Positions 17,077 to 25,002 of a stretch of 64,000 bases of DNA are shown one piece after another; positions within the stretch are counted from its first letter, which is position 1, and each line of letters begins with the position of its first letter. The notes below the pieces were generated by a model. It saw only the letters and a list, made by a program, of their open reading frames with translations. It had not been told where the DNA came from and did no database searches. Source of the stretch: Bacteroidota bacterium. GTDB taxonomy: Bacteria > Bacteroidota > Bacteroidia > Cytophagales > Cyclobacteriaceae. The translations under genes and the position numbers were made by a program. The DNA lies in NCBI GenBank assembly GCA_947470895.1, contig CANIVF010000009.1, positions 29,990 through 93,989 of the forward strand. Direction: 5' to 3'.

Positions 17077-17589
17077 ATGAGAATTATTGTAACTCTTATT
17101 GCATCACTTCTGGCATTCAGTAACATTGCGCAGACAAAGAATTATGTAAATGGCACCAAAACCGTTGAATCGACAATTACCACATTATACGAGGTAATTT
17201 CCGGAGGGCCTGGTGTGGAGCGTGATTGGGCACGGTTTAAAAATCTATTTAAACCCGAAGGGCGACTCATTCCCACCAGAAAAGATGATCAAGGCAATCT
17301 AATTATTAAAGCCCTTAGCCCCGATGAATACATCGAGATTTTTACACCTCGTATCGTTACTGGTTTTTTTGAGCGCGAACTCCATAGAACCGTGGAGGAA
17401 TTCGGAACGGTAGTCCATGAGTTCAGCACCTATGAAACACGGGATAAGCAAGATTGGCCGGCAACCAACCGAGGCATCAATAGCATTCAACTTTTCAATG
17501 ACAACAACCGCAATTACATCGTGAGTGTGTATTGGTGTGCCGAAAACATCGGATTTGAATTGCCTAAAAAATGTTTAACGAAAAATTGA
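17077..17589 (+). CDS. Exported NTF2/SnoaL-like protein
   Basis: The ATG at 17077 gives a 170-aa protein with a signal peptide (MRIIVTLIASLLAFSNIAQ). An in-frame start 78 bp upstream would bury it. The mature part resembles NTF2-like/SnoaL proteins: an N-terminal helix (TVESTITTLYEVISG), DWARFKNLFKPEGRL, SPDEYIEIFTPRI and a strand-rich end with GINSIQLFNDNNRNYIVSVYWCAEN. Such folds act as small-molecule binding or catalytic domains, and the ligand is not predictable here. It is followed after 44 bp by the exported M20 hydrolase, so the two may be an operon. The divergent neighbour is the GT2 glycosyltransferase. Confidence 0.75.
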   Translation: MRIIVTLIASLLAFSNIAQTKNYVNGTKTVESTITTLYEVISGGPGVERDWARFKNLFKPEGRLIPTRKDDQGNLIIKALSPDEYIEIFTPRIVTGFFERELHRTVEEFGTVVHEFSTYETRDKQDWPATNRGINSIQLFNDNNRNYIVSVYWCAENIGFELPKKCLTKN

Positions 17590-17633
17590 GACGGTTAAGT
17601 GCAAAAACACCTCATCCCTTTATGACCATTAAA

Positions 17634-19151
17634 ATGAAAAATGTTGCCGCATTAGTTTTTCTGTTGTTTGCTTTTTGTTCTGTTGAAGCACAACGTTCTA
17701 AAAATTCTAATCTGGATAAAATTGCCAATAAACATGGCATCCATTCGTTTAAAGAATTCTATGAACTACTAAGCTTGAGTAATGATGCTCATTTTCCTGA
17801 GGACATTGAGAAAAATGTTCAATGGTGTGAATCCGCTTTCGCAAAGCGTGGCTTCATCACCAAACGATTGAATACACCAACGGTTCCTCTTTTACTGGCT
17901 GAGCGCTCGGTTAAAAATGCAAAGAAGACGGTGTTGATCTACTTGCAAATTGATGGACAGCCAGTGAGCCACACGCAATGGGAACAAGAAAGTCCGTGGA
18001 AACCAACACTAAAAGAAAAAGATGCCAGTGGAAAATGGAATGCGATTGCGTTCGAAAGATTGTACGAAGACCCTGATCCTGATTGGCGCATTTTTGCACG
18101 AGCTACTTCCGATGCCAAAGGTCCCGCTATGGCCTTTCTTGCATCGCTGGATGCATTGAATGAGTTGAAGGCAGAGCCAAATTATAATATGAAAGTGATT
18201 ATGGACTTCGAAGAAGAGTTAGGATCACCCAATTTGCCAGCAGCTGTAACACAATACAAGACTGAATTAGCTTCAGATATGTTGATCATCTTTGACGGAC
18301 CTCGGCATGTGAGTAATCAACCCACGCTAAGTTTTGGTGCACGCGGTATCTGCGAAATCACGCTCACTACGTTTGGTCCGCGAGTGCCTGTGCATAGCGG
18401 CAATTATGGAAACTATACACCGAATCCAGCCTTGCGCCTTTCCAGGTTATTGTCTTCCATGAAAGATGATGATGGCCGGGTAACCATTCCCGGATTCTAT
18501 GAAGGTATCGTGCTCAGTGAAGAGGAAAAGAAAATATTGATGCAAGTACCAGACGATGAAAATGAGATCAGGAAGTTTTTAGGAATTGCCCAGCCGGATA
18601 AAATCGGTGACAACTTTCAGGAATCACTGCAATATCCGACCTTAAATATTCGTGGGATGGATGCGCTATTCATAGGCAAAGAAGCCCGAACCCTGATACC
18701 TGCAACAGCCACCGCTGAAATCGATATTCGCTTAGTGCCCACCAGCCATGCAGAAAGATTGATTGGTCTCGTGAAAAAACATATTGAAGAACAAGGTTAT
18801 TACCTCGTTGACAAAGAACCTACTGAAGAGGAGCGCATGAAGTATCCAAAAATTGCAGCTTTTCAATCCAGCATTTCGTATGGAGCATTTCAAACACCCT
18901 ATAATTCAGAAACTGGCATGTGGCTTAGTAAAGCCATGGTGAGAGCTTTTGGAAAGGAACCGATTAAGATTCGAATTGGTGGAGGTTCAATTCCTATTTC
19001 ACCATTTGTGATTACATTGGCAATTCCAGCCGTAGCCGTGCCCATTGTAAATGCCGATAATAATCAACATGCTGAGAATGAAAACATAAGGGTTGGAAAT
19101 TACATTGATGGAGTCAAAACATTTTTAGCCATCATGTTGGAAAAACTCTGA
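17634..19151 (+). CDS. Exported M20-family metallohydrolase with altered metal site
   Basis: The ATG at 17634 gives a 505-aa protein with a signal peptide (MKNVAALVFLLFAFCSVEAQ). An upstream in-frame start at 17571 overlaps the previous gene and hides the signal. The M20 fold is clear. Asp160 in the ATSDAKGP motif bridges the metals, Glu193/Glu194 in DFEEELGS act as base and ligand, there is a dimerisation insert around residues 245-400, and HAENENIRVGNYIDG near the end carries the last His. The canonical first HxD site is QID (Gln105, Asp107) in LQIDGQPV, so the usual His ligand is missing. This seems to be a trait of a subfamily. The substrate, probably a peptide or N-acyl compound, is unknown. 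Confidence 0.85.
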   Translation: MKNVAALVFLLFAFCSVEAQRSKNSNLDKIANKHGIHSFKEFYELLSLSNDAHFPEDIEKNVQWCESAFAKRGFITKRLNTPTVPLLLAERSVKNAKKTVLIYLQIDGQPVSHTQWEQESPWKPTLKEKDASGKWNAIAFERLYEDPDPDWRIFARATSDAKGPAMAFLASLDALNELKAEPNYNMKVIMDFEEELGSPNLPAAVTQYKTELASDMLIIFDGPRHVSNQPTLSFGARGICEITLTTFGPRVPVHSGNYGNYTPNPALRLSRLLSSMKDDDGRVTIPGFYEGIVLSEEEKKILMQVPDDENEIRKFLGIAQPDKIGDNFQESLQYPTLNIRGMDALFIGKEARTLIPATATAEIDIRLVPTSHAERLIGLVKKHIEEQGYYLVDKEPTEEERMKYPKIAAFQSSISYGAFQTPYNSETGMWLSKAMVRAFGKEPIKIRIGGGSIPISPFVITLAIPAVAVPIVNADNNQHAENENIRVGNYIDGVKTFLAIMLEKL

Positions 19152-19243
19152 GAATTGGTGTCGTGATTATTTTACGAACAATTTGTTAAAAAAATAGAGC
19201 CACCGATAACCATAATCCAGCAACTGATTTTATCTTGCACCCG

Positions 19244-20356
19244 ATGGAGAACTTCGTAGTTTCAGCGCGTAAATACCGGCCTTTAGGGTTTGAAGAAGTA
19301 GTGGGCCAGGAGCACATTACCACTACGCTGAAAAATGCTATTGATAACAGTAAGGTCGCCCAGGCACTTTTGTTCTGCGGACCACGAGGTGTAGGTAAAA
19401 CTACCTGCGCTCGCATTGTAGCCCGCATGATCAACGGCTTCGAAGAAAAAGCAGAAGTCAATTCCCTCAACATCTTTGAACTTGATGCCGCTTCCAACAA
19501 CTCGGTGGATGATATACGCAATCTGATAGAACAAGTACGCTACCCACCTCAGTTTGGAAAATACAAGGTCTATATCATTGACGAGGTTCATATGTTGTCT
19601 CCTTCGGCCTTCAATGCGTTTTTGAAGACCCTGGAAGAACCACCTCCATACGCGATCTTCATTCTGGCTACTACCGAAAAGCATAAGGTGATACCCACCA
19701 TTCTTTCACGTTGTCAGATTTTTGATTTCAACCGTATTCAGGTTTCTGACATTGCTCGTCAGTTAAAGAAAGTGGCTGATCGTGAAAAAATAAAAGTAGA
19801 AGACGAGGCGTTGCACCTGATTGCACAAAAAGCCGATGGTGCTTTGCGCGATGCACTCTCTATTTTCGATTTGATGGTCACGTTCTCTTCGGGCAAGGAG
19901 GTGACGTTTAAAGATGTGCTTAACAACCTGCACATTCTCGATTACGATTATTATTTCAAAGTAGTGGATGGCTTGCTTACTGAAAATCATACACAGCCAT
20001 TATTGATTCTGGACGAAATCTTAAAAAAGGGATTTGATACGCACAATTTTATTGTAGGATTGAGCGAGCATGTAAGAAACCTTTTGATCTCTCAGGATGC
20101 GCGCACCATTAATCTGATGGAAGTACCCGACAGCATTAAGAAAAAGTACTTAGATCAGGCGAATGTATTGTCACCCTCACTTCTTCTTTCGTGGTTGAAC
20201 ATTGCCAATCAGTGCGACATCAATTATAAGAGCAGCAAAAATCAGCGTCTGTTGGTAGAGCTGGCTTTAATGAAGATGGCACACATTCAGGAAGTGTTCA
20301 AGGGCTCTTCATCGCCTGCAACAGCGGAAGCTGGGTTAAAAAAAAAATTGAACTAA
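19244..20356 (+). CDS. dnaX: DNA polymerase III gamma subunit (unshifted dnaX product)
   Basis: Normal decoding of dnaX without slippage gives 370 aa. It contains domains I-III of the clamp loader: the AAA+ ATPase with Walker A GPRGVGKTT, the lid and the oligomerisation collar. It ends GLKKKLN shortly after the collar. This is the size and domain content of gamma in bacteria that make two DnaX products. Gamma can join the clamp loader but lacks the tau region that contacts polymerase alpha and the replicative helicase. TATCTTGC at 19231-19238 resembles a -7 promoter element and would start transcription near the ATG, but a matching -33 box is not clear. Confidence 0.75.
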   Translation: MENFVVSARKYRPLGFEEVVGQEHITTTLKNAIDNSKVAQALLFCGPRGVGKTTCARIVARMINGFEEKAEVNSLNIFELDAASNNSVDDIRNLIEQVRYPPQFGKYKVYIIDEVHMLSPSAFNAFLKTLEEPPPYAIFILATTEKHKVIPTILSRCQIFDFNRIQVSDIARQLKKVADREKIKVEDEALHLIAQKADGALRDALSIFDLMVTFSSGKEVTFKDVLNNLHILDYDYYFKVVDGLLTENHTQPLLILDEILKKGFDTHNFIVGLSEHVRNLLISQDARTINLMEVPDSIKKKYLDQANVLSPSLLLSWLNIANQCDINYKSSKNQRLLVELALMKMAHIQEVFKGSSSPATAEAGLKKKLN

Positions 20357-20964
20357 GTACTGAAGATCAAAGGACTCTTGCCATTCCCGACAAGGAAGAA
20401 CCAAGTAAGCAAAAAGTTACCGAACCAGTTCTGTCTGCCTCACCTTCTACCCCTGTAGTTGAAAAAGAAGTTCCTGTTCAAAAGGCTACTCCACCAAAGG
20501 AAAACGCGCGGCCCAAGACCACAATCAATCTCACCAACATTTTAAAACCTCAAGTAAAAACCGAAGAAGTAAAAGAAGAACAAAAAGGGCCAGCACCGAA
20601 ACAAGACGATCCCATTATAGAAAGTAAACTTCGTAAGGTATGGAAAGAATATGCCGAAGAAAGAAAAAGTCAGGTTGCCGAGTATCACATACTCAGCCAA
20701 ACGTTCACCATAAAAAATAATTTGATTACTCTTTTTCTCAATAATCCAATTGAGGAACCTTTACTGCAAGGAATGAAATCGGATTTCGTGGGTTTTTTAC
20801 GAGAAAAACTTAATAACAGCACACTTCAAATTGAAGGCGAATTGCAACAACATAATACAAAAAGGAAAGCCTACACAAACAAAGAAAAGTTTGATTACTT
20901 GGTGGATAAAAATCCCTACATCAAAGAGCTACAAGAAAAATTAGGTCTCGATCCGGATTATTAA
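19244..20964 (+). CDS. dnaX: DNA polymerase III tau subunit, read through a -1 shift at an A10 run
   Basis: The clamp-loader ATPase. The ATG at 19244 (MENFVVSARKYRPLGFEEVVGQ) fits the family better than a TTG 9 bp upstream. Visible motifs are Walker A GPRGVGKTTCARI, DEVHMLSPSAFNAFLKTLEEPP (Walker B and SRC-like region) and the sensor region around ILSRCQIFDF. Frame 0 ends at TAA 20354-20356 after GLKKKLN. The -1 frame from the ten As at 20338-20347 is open without a stop to TAA 20962-20964. It encodes a Pro/Glu/Lys-rich linker and a C-terminal domain (SKLRKVWKEYAEE, FTIKNNLITLFLNN, LREKL). The tau form is 573 aa. A plain frameshift mutation is possible but less likely, given the known dnaX precedent. 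Confidence 0.85.
20326..20347 (+). other. Slippage site of dnaX (A10 run)
   Basis: Ten consecutive A residues at 20338-20347 follow TT, read in frame 0 as TTA AAA AAA AAA TTG AAC TAA. A purine-rich GGAAG at 20326-20330 lies 7 nt before the run, near the distance of the stimulatory Shine-Dalgarno in E. coli dnaX. Slippage could be transcriptional (A9-A11 runs, as in Thermus dnaX) or ribosomal (-1). No strong hairpin is evident directly downstream. Confidence 0.7.
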
Positions 20965-21052
20965 CGTTTCTTGAATTACAAATTCACTGATCAGTCTTTC
21001 CAAAATTTTTGATCCTGAAAATGAGTGAAGGGGTAAAAGAGTAGGATGGATT

Positions 21053-22159
21053 CTAAACCTTCACATAAATTTTCTTCTTGTCCATAACATACCCTACGGC
21101 CCAGCACGAGAGCATAATCCACAAAGCAAAACCCAGCGATCCAGTATAATCACTAAGTGTCGCTCCAAAAATATGTTGCGCAATCCAACTGTAAGCAGAC
21201 TGATCATTGATCTTAAAGGTGAACAATAAGATCACAAACACTTCGGATACGAGATAAATGAACAACGTGTTTTTACCAAACACTTCAAAGAAGTAAGTCC
21301 ATTTGGTTTTTTTGGCAATATCAATGATGAACACCAAAATAGGCAAAACCAACAAATCGATTCCCACCGTGTGCAACACAAATGAACTGGTCCATAATTT
21401 TTTATTGATTGGAAATAATAAATCCCACCACAATGCCATGAAGATGAACGCAGCGCCCACCATCATCATCTTGGCAAGCGTTTCATAGTTCTGTCCATTC
21501 TTCTGCAGATATAAACCAGTCATATAACCCGCAATAACATTGACGATGGAGGGAAGTGTGCTCAATAATCCTTCCGGATCGAAAGCGAGGCCTTCGCCAT
21601 GATACATGTGACTTTCACCGATCAGAAAGGCATCTAATTTCAAAACAGCATTTCCTTCCAGCGTGAGATCACCAAAGGCTCCCAGTAAAACACGGTATAA
21701 TACAAGAGCCACCAAACTAAAAATAAGTGCTCCCTTTACTTTGAAATAATGGATGATGATGGATGCGAAGAAATAACACAACGCGATACGCTGCAACACA
21801 CCAAAGATGCGCGTTTGATTGATAGGCTTGAGATGGCCGCCTTCAAAAAACGGAAACCAATACATGAGAAAGCCTAACAAAAATATGATGAGCGTGCGCT
21901 TAAAAATCTTTTTGAGAAACTCTCCATCACCCATCGATTCATATTTAGGCAATGCAAAACTCATGGAGTTACCTACCACAAAGAGAAAGGTTGGAAACAC
22001 CAGATCAGTGAGTGTGAAGCCATGCCACTCAGCATGTAATAAGGGCGAATACGTAGCAGAATAATTTCCCGGAGAATTAACAATGATCATTAACGCCACA
22101 TCCAAACCTCTGAATACATCCAATGATAAATAACGATTCTTAAGTTCTTGCATAGCCAT
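21053..22159 (-). CDS. Membrane acyltransferase, NagX/HGSNAT-like (DUF5009/DUF1624 type)
   Basis: A 368-aa polytopic inner-membrane protein with about ten hydrophobic segments. The N-terminal RYLSLDVFRGLDVALMIIVN, the HAEWHGFTLTDLVFPTFLFVVG motif (about residues 43-63, containing the conserved His expected to take part in acetyl transfer) and the RIFGVLQRIALCYF motif (about 117-130) define the heparan-alpha-glucosaminide acetyltransferase-like family. In bacteria these proteins are often found with N-acetylglucosamine or other glycan catabolism. Here no such neighbours exist, so the sugar substrate is unknown. It is monocistronic and divergent from the ChaN-like gene, with 178 bp between them. 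Confidence 0.85.
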   Translation of the reverse strand: MAMQELKNRYLSLDVFRGLDVALMIIVNSPGNYSATYSPLLHAEWHGFTLTDLVFPTFLFVVGNSMSFALPKYESMGDGEFLKKIFKRTLIIFLLGFLMYWFPFFEGGHLKPINQTRIFGVLQRIALCYFFASIIIHYFKVKGALIFSLVALVLYRVLLGAFGDLTLEGNAVLKLDAFLIGESHMYHGEGLAFDPEGLLSTLPSIVNVIAGYMTGLYLQKNGQNYETLAKMMMVGAAFIFMALWWDLLFPINKKLWTSSFVLHTVGIDLLVLPILVFIIDIAKKTKWTYFFEVFGKNTLFIYLVSEVFVILLFTFKINDQSAYSWIAQHIFGATLSDYTGSLGFALWIMLSCWAVGYVMDKKKIYVKV

Positions 22160-22337
22160 TGCTCGTTTCGGATGGTTAATATATGGTAAATAAAGAAATT
22201 TGAGTTATTCCTATTCTGATTTTTTCATGAAATTACATGATCGGAAACTCTGGGTCCCATCTATAAAAATCATCTTAATGAAATAGAAGCTTAATGATCA
22301 ATTCAAAGTATCTTTATTCAACCTAACCGATCGAAAA

Positions 22338-23195
22338 ATGAAAATTCTCATTCTGCTTTTTAGTTTAACATTCCACCTCGCTTCGGCTCAGGATAAACCA
22401 GCCTACATACTTTTCAATTCTGAAGGTAAAGAAGTACGTTACGAAAAAATGATCAAGGAGCTTGAAAAAGCAGAGGTTGTTTTCTTTGGTGAACAACATA
22501 ACGACCCCATTTCTCATTGGATGGAGTTGCAAGTCATGAAAAGCCTTTATGAAAAAGATAATCGCCTCACGCTGGCTATGGAAATGTTTGAATCCGATGA
22601 TCAGCTTGTGTTGAATGAATATCTCCGTGGCACCATTGAAGAAAGGCATCTATTAAGTGAAACCAAAGTGTGGGATAATTATAAGACCGACTACAAGCCC
22701 CTGGTAGAATTTGCAAAAGACAAAAAACTTATAGTGGTGGCTTCAAACATTCCCAGGCGATATGCAAATCTGGTCTATCGCAAAGGCATTCAGGCATTGG
22801 ATTCATTGCCGGCCGAAGCAAAGCAATGGATCGCGCCACTCCCATTTGAAATCGATTTGGAATTGCCTGGCTACAAAAGTATGATCACCGCCATGGGACC
22901 ACATACCAGTGCTGGCACTGCAATAAATATGGTACGGTCGCAAGCTTCTAAAGATGCAAGTATGGCATACTTCATTCTGAAGAACAGACAAGGACAAGTC
23001 TATCATGTGAATGGCGCCTACCACTCACAAAACGGAGAAGGAATCATTTGGTATTTGAAAAAAATTCAACCTCAGATAAAAGTGCTCACCATTCATGTTG
23101 CCGAACAAGCAGACATTACTAAACTTGACGACACTCACAAAAAGACAGCCGATTTTATTATCTGTGTTCCAAAAGATATGACCAGAACATACTAA
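22338..23195 (+). CDS. Exported ChaN-family iron/heme-binding-type protein
   Basis: A 285-aa protein with a signal peptide (MKILILLFSLTFHLASAQ) and no lipobox. The ChaN/Tiki-like fold is shown by VVFFGEQHNDPISHWME (His in the GEQHN motif, about residues 50-66), LAMEMFESDDQLVLNEYLRG, WDNYKTDYKPLVEFAK and NIPRRYANLVYRKG, and the later NGAYHSQNGEGI with a second conserved His. ChaN of Campylobacter binds two cofacial hemes. Other members of the fold are metalloproteases, so either role is possible. It lies only about 1.1 kb from the heme uptake block, which favours heme/iron binding. A glyoxalase-fold gene follows after 9 bp. Confidence 0.82.
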   Translation: MKILILLFSLTFHLASAQDKPAYILFNSEGKEVRYEKMIKELEKAEVVFFGEQHNDPISHWMELQVMKSLYEKDNRLTLAMEMFESDDQLVLNEYLRGTIEERHLLSETKVWDNYKTDYKPLVEFAKDKKLIVVASNIPRRYANLVYRKGIQALDSLPAEAKQWIAPLPFEIDLELPGYKSMITAMGPHTSAGTAINMVRSQASKDASMAYFILKNRQGQVYHVNGAYHSQNGEGIIWYLKKIQPQIKVLTIHVAEQADITKLDDTHKKTADFIICVPKDMTRTY

Positions 23196-23204
23196 CATAA
23201 CATT

Positions 23205-23618
23205 ATGGATCAACACATTGCACACATCGCCCTAGTGGTGAATGATTATGACGAGGCTATCCATTTTTATACCGAAAAGTTAAATTTTCATATTGTGGAA
23301 GATACTGTGCTGAGTGAAACAAAACGATGGGTGATTATTGCTCCACGCGGATCAGGGACATGTCACCTGTTACTTGCCAAGGCTTCCAATGAAGAACAGC
23401 ACATCCGTATTGGAAACCAAACTGGTGGTCGTGTATTTCTGTTTTTGTATACAGACAACTTTAAACGCGATTATGAAAATCTGAAAGCGAATGGTGTAAC
23501 GATTGTACGCGAACCAGCCCATGAAGAATATGGTACGGTGGCTGTGTTTACCGATTTGTACGGAAATCTTTGGGATCTAATTGAGCCTGTTCGTAAAGAT
23601 AAAATTGTACAAAACTGA
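23205..23618 (+). CDS. VOC/glyoxalase-fold protein
   Basis: A cytosolic 137-aa single-module vicinal-oxygen-chelate protein. The opening HIAHIALVVNDYDEAIHFYTEKL is the standard first beta-alpha-beta unit with a metal-binding His. RVFLFLYTDNFKRDYENLKANGV and HEEYGTVAVFTDLYGNLWDLIEP make the second unit, with a terminal Glu ligand. Members include glyoxalase I, dioxygenases and resistance proteins. The specific reaction is not readable here. It starts 9 bp after the ChaN-like gene and is probably co-transcribed. The DNA just after its stop holds an 11-bp palindrome, GTACACTGTAC, at about 23622-23632. Confidence 0.88.
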   Translation: MDQHIAHIALVVNDYDEAIHFYTEKLNFHIVEDTVLSETKRWVIIAPRGSGTCHLLLAKASNEEQHIRIGNQTGGRVFLFLYTDNFKRDYENLKANGVTIVREPAHEEYGTVAVFTDLYGNLWDLIEPVRKDKIVQN

Positions 23619-23731
23619 TCAGTACACTGTACAAAATTGGATAATCACATCGGAAAGAATTCCGTAATCTTCCAGAAAAGCACGTTTTACAAATTGGCTT
23701 TGTGTTTGCACAAGAAAATTAAACACCGATT

Positions 23732-23932
23732 ATGAGAACATTTCTTGCCTTGGTTTTATGGGGCCTGCTCTTCGTCATCTGCTGGCCCATTGCGTTGATC
23801 ATGCTTTTTCTTTTTCCCTTCGTTTGGTTGCTGCTGCTACCCTTCCGAATTGTCGGGTTTACCTTGGATGTTGTATTCAGCCTGATTAAAGGAATACTAC
23901 TTTTTCCTTTCAGAATAATGAATGTTTTATAA
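23732..23932 (+). CDS. Very hydrophobic small membrane protein
   Basis: A 66-aa protein made almost only of hydrophobic residues: FLALVLWGLLFVICWPIALI, FLFPFVWLLLLPF and VVFSLIKGILLFPF. This suggests two or three membrane-embedded helices, with Pro-Phe breaks (PF repeats at LFPF, LLPF, LFPF). The few charges are single Arg and Lys residues. I do not recognise a named family. The clean ATG start, stop and separate upstream space of 113 bp support a real gene. It may be a membrane-inserted regulator or assembly factor, which is speculation. Confidence 0.6.
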   Translation: MRTFLALVLWGLLFVICWPIALIMLFLFPFVWLLLLPFRIVGFTLDVVFSLIKGILLFPFRIMNVL

Positions 23933-23955
23933 GCTTGAGGAAAATAAAGTTGAGC

Positions 23956-24264
23956 TTAAGAAGCCATTACCAATTCCGATTCTCTTCTTTTTAAAGATCG
24001 GTCAAGCACGAACGTGCCTAGAGGGATGAGCGATGCTCCTAAGGCAATCAATACCCACAACAAATTCCATTTCATCGGCTTGATGGCCATCAACACCGCG
24101 AGAATATAGAGCATAAATAAAACCCCGTGTATCCAGCCAGTAATTTTGACTGCCAGCGGTAAATCCAGATAATACTTCAACGGCATAGCAATCAGCAGCA
24201 ACACCAGGAAGGAAACTCCTTCTATAAATCCGATCAATCGTAAAGTTGAAATTCTACTTCTCAT
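23956..24264 (-). CDS. DUF3817 membrane protein
   Basis: The ATG at 24264 gives 102 aa starting MRSRISTLRLIGFIEGVSF, which is the typical DUF3817 N-terminus. A longer frame upstream runs into a terminator hairpin and is rejected. Three membrane helices are visible (GVSFLVLLLIAMPLKY, WIHGVLFMLYILAVL, WNLLWVLIALGASLIPLGTFVLD), ending in a positively charged tail. Family features include the RLIGFIEGxSFL and GWIHGVLF motifs. The function of the family is unknown, though it is widespread in Bacteroidota and Actinobacteria. It follows the HmuY-like gene on the same strand, separated by a strong terminator, so it probably has its own promoter. Confidence 0.8.
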   Translation of the reverse strand: MRSRISTLRLIGFIEGVSFLVLLLIAMPLKYYLDLPLAVKITGWIHGVLFMLYILAVLMAIKPMKWNLLWVLIALGASLIPLGTFVLDRSLKRRESELVMAS

Positions 24265-24284
24265 TTCCTTTACACGTTTAAAAA

Positions 24285-24317
24285 TGATGAGAAGAATATT
24301 GGTCATTCTTCTCATCA
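24285..24317 (-). terminator. Rho-independent terminator after the HmuY-like gene
   Basis: TGATGAGAAGAAT (24285-24297) pairs perfectly with ATTCTTCTCATCA (24305-24317), a 13-bp stem with a 7-nt loop. On the minus strand it is followed by TTTTTAAA. It lies 14 bp after the end of the HmuY-like gene and separates it from the DUF3817 gene. Confidence 0.8.
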
Positions 24318-24330
24318 CCATCTAAAAAAA

Positions 24331-24987
24331 TTAGTTAAATGCTTTTGTATCATTGGGCTGATATACATATCGGAATGTATAATAGCGCGCAATGTTTGCC
24401 GATGTTGGGCTAGCCGGAGCATCTTTGTAGTAGCTCACAATTTCCATCTTGGCATAACGGCCTTCAGAAGTTTTAACAATAATAACCTTACCCGCTGTTG
24501 GGCGGTTTACCTGAGCCGCTCCATCATAGGTGTACCATCCTTGTCCAGATCCTGTTGGAATAGCGAGGTTAGGATTAGGAGCTCCTGCAATGGGCGCAGG
24601 ATCATTGTCTGATTTGTAACCATCAGCAGGTGCTGTTGTTAGTTCATCAAAAATTCCATTTACTAGTTGTGCTTGTGATGTGCCAGGACCACTCATGGCA
24701 CTATTCACGATGATGGTAGTTCCATTGAATCCAAGATCCCATTTGATGGTAGCACTGTCTGTGTTCAAAATGATTTCACCGGTTTTGAAACTGAATAAAG
24801 TAAATTTTCTGGTAAGGCCTGTTGGTTGACCATTGGCAGGATTGAACCCCGTACCAGGATCTGCCGCTAAATTAGTAATCGTAGTGGCAACCACCGGAAC
24901 CGGATCTTCACTCTCATTACATCCTGTAAAGGCAATCACGAAACCTGACACCACCGCGATTAACAAAATTGATTTGATTAAATTCAT
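24331..24987 (-). CDS. hmuY: HmuY-like heme-binding lipoprotein
   Basis: The ATG at 24987 gives 218 aa with a lipoprotein signal (MNLIKSILLIAVVSGFVIAFTGC, lipobox FTGC). The mature protein has the HmuY all-beta pattern: FTLFSFKTGEIIL, WDLGFNGTTIIVNS, GWYTYDGAAQVNRPTAGKVIIVKTSEGRYAKMEIVSYY and IARYYTFRYVYQP. Porphyromonas HmuY is a surface hemophore that passes heme to the TonB-dependent receptor HmuR. The heme ligands differ between homologues and cannot be assigned here. It starts 15 bp after the stop of the receptor gene, so the two form one transcription unit, ending at the hairpin 24285-24317. Confidence 0.85.
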   Translation of the reverse strand: MNLIKSILLIAVVSGFVIAFTGCNESEDPVPVVATTITNLAADPGTGFNPANGQPTGLTRKFTLFSFKTGEIILNTDSATIKWDLGFNGTTIIVNSAMSGPGTSQAQLVNGIFDELTTAPADGYKSDNDPAPIAGAPNPNLAIPTGSGQGWYTYDGAAQVNRPTAGKVIIVKTSEGRYAKMEIVSYYKDAPASPTSANIARYYTFRYVYQPNDTKAFN

Positions 24988-25002
24988 ATGGATATACATT
25001 AA

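Noticed and set aside
19244..20964. dnaX as a pseudogene
   Set aside because: dnaX is essential, the break is exactly at an A10 run, and recoding at such runs is established for dnaX in other bacteria.
24285..24321. Extended N-terminus of the DUF3817 protein
   Set aside because: The extra codons come from the terminator hairpin, and the family N-terminus begins at ATG 24264.
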